Positions 1 to 9,177 of a stretch of 64,000 nt of DNA are shown here, in pieces. The DNA is from Sphingopyxis sp. (GTDB lineage Bacteria; Pseudomonadota; Alphaproteobacteria; Sphingomonadales; Sphingomonadaceae). The notes under the pieces are model-generated. The model was not told where the DNA came from and searched no databases. It worked only from the letters and a program-made list of their open reading frames with translations. The stretch is from assembly GCF_016704835.1 (NCBI RefSeq), contig NZ_JADIZJ010000001.1, forward strand, positions 977,001 through 1,041,000. The letters run 5' to 3'. Position 1 is the first letter of the stretch, and every line of letters begins with the position of its first letter. The position numbers and the translations under genes are program-made.

Positions 1-251
1 ATGCGATTGGCCTCGACGAGACGGTCGATCCCGACTGGGCCGACCGGGTTCTGCCGCAGCATTTGCCGGTGCAAGGCAATCTCGATCCGCTGGCGCTGGT
101 GGCGGGCGGCACCGCGCTTGATACCGCGATCGACCGCATCCTTGCCGCGTTCCCGGCGCGTCCCCATATCTTCAATCTCGGCCATGGCATCGTTCCCGAC
201 ACGCCGATCGCCCATGTCGAACATCTGATCAGACGCGTTCGCGGCGGGTAA
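1..251 (+). CDS. hemE: uroporphyrinogen decarboxylase, C-terminal end (partial)
   Basis: Only the last 82 codons are present; the reading frame enters at base 3 and the gene starts left of the window. HemE decarboxylates the four acetate side chains of uroporphyrinogen III to give coproporphyrinogen III in cytosolic heme synthesis. Visible are the conserved C-terminal segment VQGNLDPLAL and the motif FNLGHGI followed by P-D-T-P-I, both typical of the family. It is followed after one base by hemJ, so the two are probably co-transcribed. In Caulobacter the replication origin lies next to hemE, which with the parS sites further on suggests an origin-proximal position. Confidence 0.93.
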   Translation, partial: AIGLDETVDPDWADRVLPQHLPVQGNLDPLALVAGGTALDTAIDRILAAFPARPHIFNLGHGIVPDTPIAHVEHLIRRVRGG

Positions 252-252
252 T

Positions 253-702
253 ATGGCAGACTGGGCAGGATTTTTGGGGGCGACGATGCTTTGGGTCAAA
301 GCGGCGCATATTATTTTTGTGATCTTCCTGATGGCCGGTCTGTTCATGATGCCGCGCTTTTTTGTCTATCATCATCAATGTCCGGTCGGATCGGACGAGG
401 ACAAAAAGTGGATTGAGCGCGAAGACCGCTTGCGCCGCATCATCCTGAACCCGTCCTTGACGATCGTCTGGCTTCTCGGGCTGCTGCTGGCGTTCAATGG
501 CAATTATTGGGCCGAGACCTGGTTTATCGCCAAATTTGCTCTCGTTGTTGCGCTGTCGGGCTACCACGGCTGGATGATCGGCTATTTCAAGAAGCTCCAG
601 CAAGGATTGCGGCCGCTCACCGAAAAGCAGATCCGGCTGCTCAACGAAGTCCCCGGCGTTGCTGCGGCGATCATCGTCATTCTGGCGGTCGTTCGGCCCT
701 GA
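253..702 (+). CDS. hemJ: protoporphyrinogen IX oxidase HemJ
   Basis: 149 residues, the usual length for HemJ, the membrane-bound protoporphyrinogen oxidase found in many alphaproteobacteria in place of HemG or HemY. It carries four hydrophobic segments, starting with VKAAHIIFVIFLMAGLF, whose histidine is the conserved putative heme ligand. The motif MPRFFVYH and a C-terminal NEVPGV...VILAVVRP segment are also family-typical. It starts one base after the hemE stop and precedes rho, a conserved alphaproteobacterial order. Function is assigned from family and context. Confidence 0.92.
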   Translation: MADWAGFLGATMLWVKAAHIIFVIFLMAGLFMMPRFFVYHHQCPVGSDEDKKWIEREDRLRRIILNPSLTIVWLLGLLLAFNGNYWAETWFIAKFALVVALSGYHGWMIGYFKKLQQGLRPLTEKQIRLLNEVPGVAAAIIVILAVVRP

Positions 703-729
703 TATCCGGTGTTCCTGGCGCAGGTCCGA

Positions 730-756
730 TTGACTTGCTGCCGTGGCGGTTATAGG
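730..756 (+). promoter_or_regulatory. possible promoter for rho
   Basis: TTGACT at 730-735 and TATAGG at 751-756 resemble -35 and -10 boxes, but the spacing of 15 bases is short. They lie in the 194-base gap between hemJ and rho. No transcript data; weak call. Confidence 0.25.
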
Positions 757-896
757 GGCCGTGTCAATCCCGCCAGCCGGGCGGTGCTTCCCAGCGCCGA
801 AGCTATCGCAAACGGTCGTCCCACGGCCGGATAGGCACCTGCGGTGCAATGAAAATCGACTGCCATTTTTCCTGAAATTCACCTTGGAATCCATCC

Positions 897-2150
<1,254 letters not shown>

Positions 2151-2166
2151 GGCGGATCGGCGCGGG

Positions 2167-2457
2167 ATGATCGTCGAGCACGCGCTGTTGCAGGTTCGTG
2201 CCGGCGAAGGCGCCGCGTTCGAACGTGCCCTGGCCAAAGCCCGCCCGCTGATCGCCGCCTCGCCCGGATCTCTGGGCATGGAAGTGCGGCGCGGATGCGA
2301 AGCGGTGGAAACCTACTTGCTGATCGTGCATTGGGATCGCATGGAAGACCATCGCGATGGTTTCCGCCGCTCGGATCGATATGAGCAGTGGCGGGTGCTG
2401 TTGCATCCTTTCTATGACCCCATGCCTGTCGTGCATTATTTCGGAGAGCCTGTGTGA
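2167..2457 (+). CDS. antibiotic biosynthesis monooxygenase (ABM) fold protein
   Basis: 96 residues matching the small dimeric alpha/beta-barrel ABM family: an N-terminal strand MIVEHALLQVRAGE, a helix, then MEVRRG...YLLIVHWDRMEDH and a C-terminal VVHYF. Members include small cofactor-free monooxygenases and stress-related proteins; the substrate cannot be read from sequence. It starts 16 bases after rho and its stop overlaps the GTG start of the TerC gene (GTGA), so translation of the two is likely coupled. Confidence 0.75.
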   Translation: MIVEHALLQVRAGEGAAFERALAKARPLIAASPGSLGMEVRRGCEAVETYLLIVHWDRMEDHRDGFRRSDRYEQWRVLLHPFYDPMPVVHYFGEPV

Positions 2458-3179
2458 TTGACCTTTTGTTGACCGCCGCCACCACGGCTGCGCAGGGACT
2501 GGGTGGCCCGTCAGAAATCTGGGGCCATATTGTCAGCGATTTTTCGAACATCACCGAACCCGCCGCAATGGCGGCGTTTTTGCAAGTATTGCTGATCGAT
2601 CTTGTGCTTGCGGGGGACAATGCGATTGTCGTCGGCGCGCTGGCTGCGGGTCTGCCGCCCGAACAGCGCCGCAAGGTGATCCTGATCGGCGTCCTCGCGG
2701 CGCTGGTGCTGCGTATCGCCTTTGCGCTCGTCGTCACCCAGCTGCTCCAGATTGTTGGACTGATCTTCGTCGGTGGGCTGCTGCTCGCCTGGGTCGCGTG
2801 GAAGATGTGGCGCGAACTGCGTGAAGGTGCACACTCGGCCGGATCACCCGAAGTTGAAGGTGACGAACATTCGGGGCTGAAGCCCGCCAAGAGCTTTGCC
2901 GGCGCCGCCTGGGCGGTCGCAATCGCCGACGTCAGTATGAGCCTCGACAATGTCCTCGCCGTCGCGGGTGCGGCGCGCGATCACCCGGGGATCATGATCG
3001 TCGGCCTGATCGTCGCGGTCGCGCTCATGGGTCTCGCGGCGAACATCATCGCCAAATATATCGAGCGTTATCGCTGGATTGCCTACATCGGGCTTGCGGT
3101 CATCGTCTATGTCGCGGTCAAGATGATCTACGACGGCTGGGTCGATCCGTCGGTCGGCCTGGGGACGTTGCTGGGCTAG
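2454..3179 (+). CDS. TerC/YjbE family integral membrane protein
   Basis: 241 residues with about seven membrane segments. The TerC signature is seen twice: an acidic motif LAGDNAIVVG in the first transmembrane helix and DVSMSLDNVLAVAG in a later one, with a charged cytosolic linker between (EGAHSAGSPEVEGDEHSGLKP split across the loop). TerC-type proteins have been linked to tellurite resistance and, more recently, to manganese export or metal loading of exported proteins. The specific role here is not shown. The start is GTG at 2454, overlapping the previous stop. Confidence 0.85.
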   Translation: MIDLLLTAATTAAQGLGGPSEIWGHIVSDFSNITEPAAMAAFLQVLLIDLVLAGDNAIVVGALAAGLPPEQRRKVILIGVLAALVLRIAFALVVTQLLQIVGLIFVGGLLLAWVAWKMWRELREGAHSAGSPEVEGDEHSGLKPAKSFAGAAWAVAIADVSMSLDNVLAVAGAARDHPGIMIVGLIVAVALMGLAANIIAKYIERYRWIAYIGLAVIVYVAVKMIYDGWVDPSVGLGTLLG

Positions 3180-3195
3180 ACAGCGCTGAGGGATA

Positions 3196-3228
3196 ATCGC
3201 ATCGTCGGTGAATGTCCGACGATGCGAT
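3196..3228 (+). promoter_or_regulatory. perfect 13-bp hairpin enclosing a start codon
   Basis: Arms ATCGCATCGTCGG (3196-3208) and CCGACGATGCGAT (3216-3228) are exact inverted repeats around a 7-base loop, TGAATGT. The loop contains the ATG (3212-3214) of the next gene. No T-run follows, so it is not a classic intrinsic terminator. It could end the TerC transcript or control initiation of the downstream gene. Confidence 0.6.
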
Positions 3229-3649
3229 GGTTCCGATTGCTATCCTGCTTGGGCGCGGTGAGGCGCTGACCGTTGCTGCCATGCTTGATGCCGCTGGTAT
3301 CATCGTCCATGTTGGCGGCGAATATTATGCCAGCGTCTCGGCCGAGGTCGTGGCGATCGGCGGTTTTCGACTGACGGTTCCCGTCTGGCAGCAAGGCGAC
3401 GCTTCGGCGGTGATTGCCGCGATGCTGAGCGAGCCAGCGCCGGCAGTCTCCATGCAGTCTCGCCGCGCGATTGGCCGTTTGGTGACGGCGATAACCGCCA
3501 GCGTCACGGTGCTGAGCTTGCCCTATGTCATGGCGCTCGGTTTCAAGGCGATGCTGGCCGTCCTGCTTGCGCCAACCTTTATGCTCGGCATTCCGGTCAA
3601 CGTGCAAGGGCGCGGCGACTATTATCTCGCAACCACTGGTTCTGACTAA
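3212..3649 (+). CDS. hypothetical protein, putative DUF2007-like N-terminus with membrane tail
   Basis: 145 residues. The first 75 or so (ILLGRGEALTVAAMLDAAGI...FRLTVPVWQQGDAS) look like the small DUF2007-type fold also described as putative signal-transducing proteins. The second half has two hydrophobic segments (LVTAITASVTVLSLPYVMAL and FKAMLAVLLAPTFMLGIPV). No catalytic motif is visible. The ATG lies in the loop of a perfect hairpin; a purine-rich stretch (GAGGGA, 3188-3193) is upstream of the stem. Function unknown. Confidence 0.6.
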   Translation: MSDDAMVPIAILLGRGEALTVAAMLDAAGIIVHVGGEYYASVSAEVVAIGGFRLTVPVWQQGDASAVIAAMLSEPAPAVSMQSRRAIGRLVTAITASVTVLSLPYVMALGFKAMLAVLLAPTFMLGIPVNVQGRGDYYLATTGSD

Positions 3650-3693
3650 CATTTGCTTCTTGGCATTTGGGTCAGGCTGCCCACTTAGGATTT

Positions 3694-4095
3694 ATGCCCC
3701 CTCTCCATCTCACCAAGGTCGCGGTCGGCTGCGCGCATGTCGAGACGTTCGCGCGGCGGGTGGCGACGCGCGTACGCGATGGCGAGTTGCGCGTGCCGAC
3801 GCGGATGCGGCCAAAGCGGATGGACGAGCTCGTCGGCGGCTATCTGCACTGGATCATCAAGCACCGCATCGTCGCGCGGCAGCAGATTTTGCGCTTCGAC
3901 GACCGCAAGGATGGGCGCGTCGATATCGTCTGTTCGCAAGATCTTGAGATCCTGCCGCCGCTGTCAAAGCGCGCGCATCAGGGGTGGCGCTATCTGGCCG
4001 ATGACGATGCGCCCAAGGCTATGGCCGTGCACGACGGCATCGCCGATCTGCCGCCGCACCTGTACCGCGAGCTTGCGGCGCTGATGCTGATCTAG
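3694..4095 (+). CDS. DUF1489 family protein
   Basis: 133 residues. The N-terminal LHLTKVAVGCAHVE and the central GGYLHWIIKHRIVARQQIL with the later LEILPPLSKRAHQGWRYL match the alphaproteobacterial DUF1489 family, whose function is unknown. An upstream in-frame TTG at 3667 would add nine residues, but the ATG at 3694 begins exactly at the family N-terminus and has TAGGA just before it. It is cytosolic with no signal peptide. The convergent neighbour on the minus strand ends 14 bases away. Confidence 0.75.
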   Translation: MPPLHLTKVAVGCAHVETFARRVATRVRDGELRVPTRMRPKRMDELVGGYLHWIIKHRIVARQQILRFDDRKDGRVDIVCSQDLEILPPLSKRAHQGWRYLADDDAPKAMAVHDGIADLPPHLYRELAALMLI

Positions 4096-4109
4096 CGCAC
4101 ACCTGTAAG

Positions 4110-4505
4110 CTATCCTTGCGCGGCCAGCATCTCGCCCATCTTCTCCCAGACCTTGTTAATCGCTTTGAGCGGGCGGACCATCACCTTGAAATCTATGATT
4201 TTTCCGTCTTCGTTCCAGCGGATGATATCGACACCGTTGATGTGGATCCCATCAAGCGTCGTCGCGAATTCGAGCATCGCCTGGTCGCCGTCGATGATCT
4301 CGCGCTCGTAACGGAAATCGTCGCCGCCGAGCACATGGCTCGCGGCATGGAGATAGGCGAAGACCTTGTCGCGGCCAGCCTGCGGCGAATGGACGACGGG
4401 CGAGTGGAAGACGGCATCCTTGGCCAGCATGTTGCGGAGCGCCTGCGGATCGCCGCCGCCGTCCATATAAGCGTGCCAAGCGGCAACGCCTGCCACCGCC
4501 GTCAT
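4110..4505 (-). CDS. NTF2-like (SnoaL-type) nuclear transport factor 2 family protein
   Basis: 131 residues forming a cone-shaped alpha+beta NTF2-like domain by pattern: N-terminal helix with AWHAYMDGGGDPQALRNMLA, then strands DAVFHSPVV, YEREIIDGDQAMLEFATTL and a C-terminal FKVMVRPLKAINKVWEKM. Members include isomerases, hydratases and ligand-binding proteins, so the substrate is open. Its ATG overlaps the stop of the upstream dienelactone hydrolase gene (ATGA), so the two are an operon and may act on one substrate. Confidence 0.75.
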   Translation of the reverse strand: MTAVAGVAAWHAYMDGGGDPQALRNMLAKDAVFHSPVVHSPQAGRDKVFAYLHAASHVLGGDDFRYEREIIDGDQAMLEFATTLDGIHINGVDIIRWNEDGKIIDFKVMVRPLKAINKVWEKMGEMLAAQG

Positions 4506-5200
4506 GCCAGATGCTCGGCGAAAAAGGCTTTTGTGCGGCCATCGGCAAGCTGAGCGCCCGCGTCGTCGCGGCGATTGCCGCCAGTTGCGGCAAAGCCGTG
4601 GTCGAGACCCTCATAATCGTGGAGCGTAACCTTCGGATGCGGATCAAGGCCTTCGTGCATCTTGGCCTGCGCTTCCGATCCGACCAGATGATCCGCCGTT
4701 GGAATATGCAGCATCAATGGGTGCGCGATCGCGTGGCTTTCATTCAGCATCTGATCAATCATCACGCCATAATAGCCAACCGACGCGTTCACGTCGGTGC
4801 GTGCCGCGGCCATATAGGCCAGCCGCCCGCCAAGGCAGAAGCCGACGCAGCCAACCTTGGTGGCGCCCTGCGCGTGGAGCCAGCGGATCGCGGCCTCGAT
4901 ATCCTTGACCCCGTCGTCGGCGTCATAGCGGCCGAAATAGCCGAAGGCTTCCTGCAGTTCGGCTTCCACATCGGGGTCGAGTTCGACCCCGGGGGCGAAA
5001 CGCCAGAACAGGTCGGGGGCAATCGCCAGATAGCCTTGCGCCGCCCAGTCGTCGCACTTCTCGCGAATCCCGGCGTTCACCCCGAATATTTCGGGAATGA
5101 CGATGATCGCGCGCGACGAATCGGCATCGGGGCGCGCCACATAGGCTGGAATTTCGCTGGTCGCGTCGAGCGCGGGGATTGTGATGTTCGTCGCGGACAT
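4502..5200 (-). CDS. dienelactone hydrolase family protein
   Basis: 232 residues, alpha/beta hydrolase of the dienelactone hydrolase group. The nucleophile is the cysteine of GFCLGG (Cys122), with an acid in the IPTADHLVG strand and a histidine in GLDHGFA completing the triad. Dienelactone hydrolases open muconolactones in aromatic ring cleavage, but many family members have other esters as substrate and there is no aromatic pathway next to it. It is the first gene of a two-gene minus-strand unit with the NTF2-like gene. Confidence 0.86.
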   Translation of the reverse strand: MSATNITIPALDATSEIPAYVARPDADSSRAIIVIPEIFGVNAGIREKCDDWAAQGYLAIAPDLFWRFAPGVELDPDVEAELQEAFGYFGRYDADDGVKDIEAAIRWLHAQGATKVGCVGFCLGGRLAYMAAARTDVNASVGYYGVMIDQMLNESHAIAHPLMLHIPTADHLVGSEAQAKMHEGLDPHPKVTLHDYEGLDHGFAATGGNRRDDAGAQLADGRTKAFFAEHLA

Positions 5201-5306
5201 GGGGGGGTTCCTGACTCTTGCTAAATGGCGTTGAAAGCGCGAAGCTAGCGGGGCGATGGGCGCGGCTCAAGCGGCTAACCGGCATTTTTCGGGGCGGAGA
5301 CAGGCG

Positions 5307-5600
5307 ATGAAGTTCAATATCGAGATCGATTGCACCCCGCAGGAGGCGCGTCAGCTGTTCGGCCTGCCCGATCTTGAGCCGCTGCACGATGTCTATCTCG
5401 ACCGCGTCAAGGAATTGATGGCGAAGGGGATTACCCCCGACATGGTGCAGGCGATGGTCAAGACCTGGGTGCCGATGGGCGAGAGCGGGCTGGGGTTGGT
5501 TCAGTCGCTGCTCGGCCAGTTTGGCGGCGGGTTGATGGGCGGAGCGAGCAAAGCGTCCGCGACGGACGACGACAAGCCGGCGCGAGGGCGCAAGAGCTGA
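5307..5600 (+). CDS. DUF6489-type small conserved protein
   Basis: 97 residues: MKFNIEIDCTPQEARQLFGLPDLEPLHDVYLDRV, then a helix with KGITPDMVQAMVKTW and a C-terminal glycine-rich, lysine-rich tail. This pattern is the DUF6489-type protein common in sphingomonads; role unknown. The ATG at 5307 is preceded by GGCGGAGA. Its TGA stop overlaps the proposed CTG start of mnmE. Confidence 0.65.
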   Translation: MKFNIEIDCTPQEARQLFGLPDLEPLHDVYLDRVKELMAKGITPDMVQAMVKTWVPMGESGLGLVQSLLGQFGGGLMGGASKASATDDDKPARGRKS

Positions 5601-6928
5601 ATCAAGAAAGTTTAAACGACACGATCTTTGCGCTGTCGAGCGGGATGCCGCCGGCGGCGATCGCGGTGGTGCGGATCAGCGGGGCGCGGGCAGGTGAGGC
5701 GCTGCGGGCGCTCGCGGGGCGACTGCCCGAACCGCGACACGCATCCTTGGCAGAGCTGCGCGATCGCGGCGGAGCGCCGCTCGACCGCGCGTTGATCCTG
5801 TGGTTCCCCGGACCGCTGACAGCGACGGGCGAGGATCTGGCGGAACTGCAGCTGCACGGCGGCCGTGCGGTGGTTGCGGCGGTCGAGGCGGCACTGGCGG
5901 CGATCCCGGGGCTGCGGCGCGCCGCGGCGGGGGAGTTTACCCGGCGTGCGTTCCTCAACGGGCGGATCGATCTGGCCGAGGCCGAAGGGTTGGCCGATCT
6001 GCTCGCGGCAGAGACCGAGAGCCAGCGGGCGCAGGCGCTGGGCATGGCGAGCGGACATGTGTCGCGCGCGGTCGCGGCGTGGCAGGATCGATTGCTGACG
6101 CTGATGGCGGGGGCCGAGGCAGAGCTGAATTTTGCCGATGAGGATGATGTCGAAGTTGGCGAAGGCGTCGCGCAGCGGTTGATTTTGGGAATGGCAACGC
6201 TGGCGGGCGAGCTGGGGGAGTGGCTGTTGCGGCCGGCGGCGGAAGTGATTTCCGAGGGCTTGTCGGTCGTCATTGCGGGGCCGCCCAACGCAGGAAAATC
6301 CACGTTAATCAATGCTTTGGCTCAACGCGAACTGGCGATTGTGTCGCCGGTGGCGGGGACCACCCGCGATGTGATCGAGACGGCGCTGGCGCTCGACGGG
6401 ATCGCGTTGCGCTTTTCGGATACGGCGGGACTGCGCGCGGAAAGTTCCGACGCTATCGAGATGATCGGGATCGATCGGGCCAAGGCGGCGGTCGTGGCGG
6501 CGGATATCCTGTTGTGGCTGGGGCCGCCGCGCGATGCGCCGGACCATCCGCGCGCGATTCTGATCGCCGCGCAGGCTGACCGGTGGCGCGGCGATGCGGC
6601 GACCGAAGCCGAGGCGGCGCGGTGCGATCTCACCCTATCGGCGGCGACGGGTGAGGGAATGGACAGGCTCCATCGCATGATCGTCGCGCTGGCGCGGACG
6701 TTGTTGCCGCGCGAGGGCGAGGCGGCGCTGCGCCAGCGCCAGCGTGCGGCGCTCGACGACGCGCGCGACTGGCTGCAGATTGCAGCGGGCTCGCGCGAGG
6801 CTTCCGACCTGGTCCTGATTGCCGAGCGACTGCGGCTCGCGAGCGGCGCGCTCGACCGGATCACCGGGCGCGCGGGCGTAGAAGATATGCTCGACACCTT
6901 GTTCGGACGTTTTTGCATCGGGAAATGA
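5597..6928 (+). CDS. mnmE: tRNA uridine-5-carboxymethylaminomethyl modification GTPase MnmE
   Basis: MnmE with MnmG modifies U34 of certain tRNAs. The N-terminal folate-binding domain, central helical part with inserted G domain (Walker A GPPNAGKST, DTAGLR) and C-terminal FCIGK (CxGK motif) are all present. The first ATG in frame (5645) would delete residues N-D-T-I-F-A-L-S-S-G, which match the conserved family N-terminus, and no ATG, GTG or TTG exists in frame upstream. I therefore place the start at CTG 5597, overlapping the previous stop; other non-standard starts cannot be excluded. The stop is followed directly by a parS-type site. Confidence 0.93.
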   Translation: MNQESLNDTIFALSSGMPPAAIAVVRISGARAGEALRALAGRLPEPRHASLAELRDRGGAPLDRALILWFPGPLTATGEDLAELQLHGGRAVVAAVEAALAAIPGLRRAAAGEFTRRAFLNGRIDLAEAEGLADLLAAETESQRAQALGMASGHVSRAVAAWQDRLLTLMAGAEAELNFADEDDVEVGEGVAQRLILGMATLAGELGEWLLRPAAEVISEGLSVVIAGPPNAGKSTLINALAQRELAIVSPVAGTTRDVIETALALDGIALRFSDTAGLRAESSDAIEMIGIDRAKAAVVAADILLWLGPPRDAPDHPRAILIAAQADRWRGDAATEAEAARCDLTLSAATGEGMDRLHRMIVALARTLLPREGEAALRQRQRAALDDARDWLQIAAGSREASDLVLIAERLRLASGALDRITGRAGVEDMLDTLFGRFCIGK

Positions 6929-6944
6929 TGTTCCACGTGAAACA
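6929..6944. promoter_or_regulatory. parS-type ParB binding site 1
   Basis: TGTTCCACGTGAAACA matches the bacterial parS consensus TGTTTCACGTGAAACA at 15 of 16 bases. It begins at the base right after the mnmE stop codon, about 3.7 kb from parB. Confidence 0.88.
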
Positions 6945-7003
6945 TCGCGGTGGTCGCACGACAGTGGATTTGGTGCCAGATTTGGGCTAAGGGCGCCGCA
7001 ATC

Positions 7004-8866
7004 ATGCACAGCAGCATATCCTATGATGTCATCGTCGTTGGCGGTGGCCACGCCGGAACTGAAGCCGCGGCGGCGGCGGCGCGGCTTGGCGCGCGGGTGG
7101 CGCTGGTCAGTTTCGATCCGGCGCTGATCGGGACGATGTCGTGCAACCCGGCCATCGGGGGGCTGGGCAAAGGACATCTGATGCGCGAGGTCGACGCGCT
7201 CGATGGGTGGATGGCGCGCGCCGCCGACAGCGCAGCGATCCATTACCGGATGCTCAATGCGTCGAAGGGCGCCGCGGTGCACGGGCCGCGCATTCAGGCT
7301 GACCGGACGCGTTATCGCGATGCGATCCAAAGTCTGCTGGCGGCTGAGGATGACATCACGGTGATCGCCGGTGAAGCGGCGGCACTGCGACTGTCGAACG
7401 ACGGCGGGATCGTCGAGGGGCTGGTTCTTGGCGACGGGGCTGCGTTGACCGCGCCCGCCGTCATACTCGCAACCGGCACCTTCCTGGGCGGACGGATGTT
7501 TCGCGGCGAGGAGCGGATGGTTGGGGGGCGCATCGGTGAGGATGGCGCGCATCGGCTTGCCGAGCAGCTGCGCGCCGCCGATCTGCCGATGGCGCGGCTC
7601 AAGACCGGCACACCGCCGCGACTCGATGGGCGAACGATCGATTGGGCTCGGCTGGAGGCACAGCCGTCGGATGGGGCAACATGGACCTGTTCCACGTGGA
7701 ACAACGCGCGCACGGTTCCGCAGATTTTCTGCGCGATTACGCGCACCAACACCGCGTCGCACACGATCATCGCCGACAATCTGCACCGTTCACCGTTGTT
7801 CACGGGGGCGATTGGCGCGGCGGGGCCGCGCTATTGCCCTTCGATCGAGGACAAGATTCATCGCTTTGCCGATCGCGACGGACATCAGGTGTTTCTGGAG
7901 CCCGAGGGGCTCGACACGCATCTGGTCTATCCCAATGGCATTTCGACGTCGCTGCCCGCCGATGTCCAGCTGGCGATGCTGCGTACGATGGAAGGGCTGG
8001 AGGCGGTCGAGATGGTCGTGCCGGGCTATGCGGTCGAATATGACCATATCGATCCGCGTGCGCTCGACCGCACGTTGCAGGTGCGCGCGATGCCCGGCCT
8101 CTATTGCGCGGGACAGATCAACGGTACGACCGGATATGAAGAAGCCGCGGCACAGGGGCTGATTGCCGGCGCCAATGCCGCACTGGCGGGGCGCGGCCGT
8201 GCGCCGCTGATCCTCGATCGATCCGAATCCTATATCGGGGTGATGATCGACGATCTGGTGTTGCAGGGGGTGACCGAGCCATACCGGATGCTCACCGCGC
8301 GCGCCGAATATCGCCTGAGGCTCCGTGCCGACAATGCCGCGACGCGACTCACGCCGATCGGGATCGAACTGGGGCTGGTGCGTCCGGCGACGGCCGAGCT
8401 GTTCGCGGCGCGGCAGGCAGCGCGCGCCGAGGCCGAAGCCTTGCTGGCGGTCCCGGTGACGAGCGCTGATTATGGCGTGATCGGGATGACGATCCCCGGC
8501 GACGGAATTGCGCGGACGCGCATCGAGCTGCTGCGCTTTCCCGATGTGACGATTGCGACGCTGGCACGGCTGGCGCCCGAGCTTGACGCTATCGATCCGA
8601 CGATCATGGCCGAGCTGGTCGAGGACGCGCATTATGCCCCCTATATCGCGCGGCAGGATGCCGAGTTGCGCTCGCTCGCGGCGAACGAGGCAATCAGCCT
8701 TGACGCGGCGCTCGACTATGCGGCGATCGGCGGACTGTCGCGCGAGATGGTCGAACGCCTCGGCAAGGCGCGCCCGGAAACGCTGGGGCAGGCGGCGCGG
8801 ATCGATGGCGTTACGCCGGCGGCGCTGACTGCGATAATGGTGCATAGTCGGCGGCGGGCGGCTTGA
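7004..8866 (+). CDS. mnmG: tRNA uridine-5-carboxymethylaminomethyl modification enzyme MnmG
   Basis: 620 residues, full length for MnmG (GidA), the FAD-dependent partner of MnmE. The dinucleotide-binding motif VVGGGHAGTEAA is at the N-terminus, followed by the family strings SCNPAIGGLGKGHL and LKTGTPPRL, then INGTTGYEEAAAQGL and the C-terminal helical tRNA-binding region. The ATG at 7004 gives the standard N-terminus. A parS-type site lies inside the coding sequence where codons read C-S-T-W-N-N, in a loop that is variable in the family. Confidence 0.97.
   Translation: MHSSISYDVIVVGGGHAGTEAAAAAARLGARVALVSFDPALIGTMSCNPAIGGLGKGHLMREVDALDGWMARAADSAAIHYRMLNASKGAAVHGPRIQADRTRYRDAIQSLLAAEDDITVIAGEAAALRLSNDGGIVEGLVLGDGAALTAPAVILATGTFLGGRMFRGEERMVGGRIGEDGAHRLAEQLRAADLPMARLKTGTPPRLDGRTIDWARLEAQPSDGATWTCSTWNNARTVPQIFCAITRTNTASHTIIADNLHRSPLFTGAIGAAGPRYCPSIEDKIHRFADRDGHQVFLEPEGLDTHLVYPNGISTSLPADVQLAMLRTMEGLEAVEMVVPGYAVEYDHIDPRALDRTLQVRAMPGLYCAGQINGTTGYEEAAAQGLIAGANAALAGRGRAPLILDRSESYIGVMIDDLVLQGVTEPYRMLTARAEYRLRLRADNAATRLTPIGIELGLVRPATAELFAARQAARAEAEALLAVPVTSADYGVIGMTIPGDGIARTRIELLRFPDVTIATLARLAPELDAIDPTIMAELVEDAHYAPYIARQDAELRSLAANEAISLDAALDYAAIGGLSREMVERLGKARPETLGQAARIDGVTPAALTAIMVHSRRRAA
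7688..7703. promoter_or_regulatory. parS-type ParB binding site 2, inside mnmG
   Basis: TGTTCCACGTGGAACA is a perfect 16-base palindrome differing from the standard parS consensus at two symmetric positions. It lies within the mnmG coding sequence. Confidence 0.85.
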
Positions 8867-9177
8867 CCTGCTCGAGCGGCTTTATGGAAACGCACCCAAA
8901 GACACAAAGATGGCGATTGGGCTCGCCGCGGTAGTCGGCGGGAATACCGTGAGGCCTGTTCAGATGAGATGACCGCGTCAGGGTTTGTCGCCGAGTGATC
9001 GAGGGTGCAGCAAGATCTTTGTGTCGTTGTGTGAGATTTGTCCTGGTCCGTGTGATGCGCCATTTCGCCGCGGCTTGGCGTGGTATGTCTATTGGCTCTC
9101 ACAAGGGCGCAAAGGCACGAAGAAGAATAGGCGGGATTCCGCTTTCGCGGGAATGACGAAATTGGGGTTGTGAGTTG
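8867..9177. repeat. mnmG-rsmG gap with intergenic repeat remnants
   Basis: This 311-base gap holds no credible gene. At 9131-9157 is a short hairpin unit with ATTCCGC and GCGGGAAT arms, resembling the widespread intergenic GGAATGAC palindromes of proteobacteria. AAAGACACAAAGAT (8898-8911) recurs inverted at 9015-9028 with one mismatch, which suggests the ends of a small decayed inverted-repeat element of about 130 bases. Confidence 0.5.

Noticed and set aside
1..228. 75-residue arginine-rich open frame at the window start
   Set aside because: It is an out-of-frame reading of the hemE 3' end; frame 3 gives the conserved HemE C-terminus.
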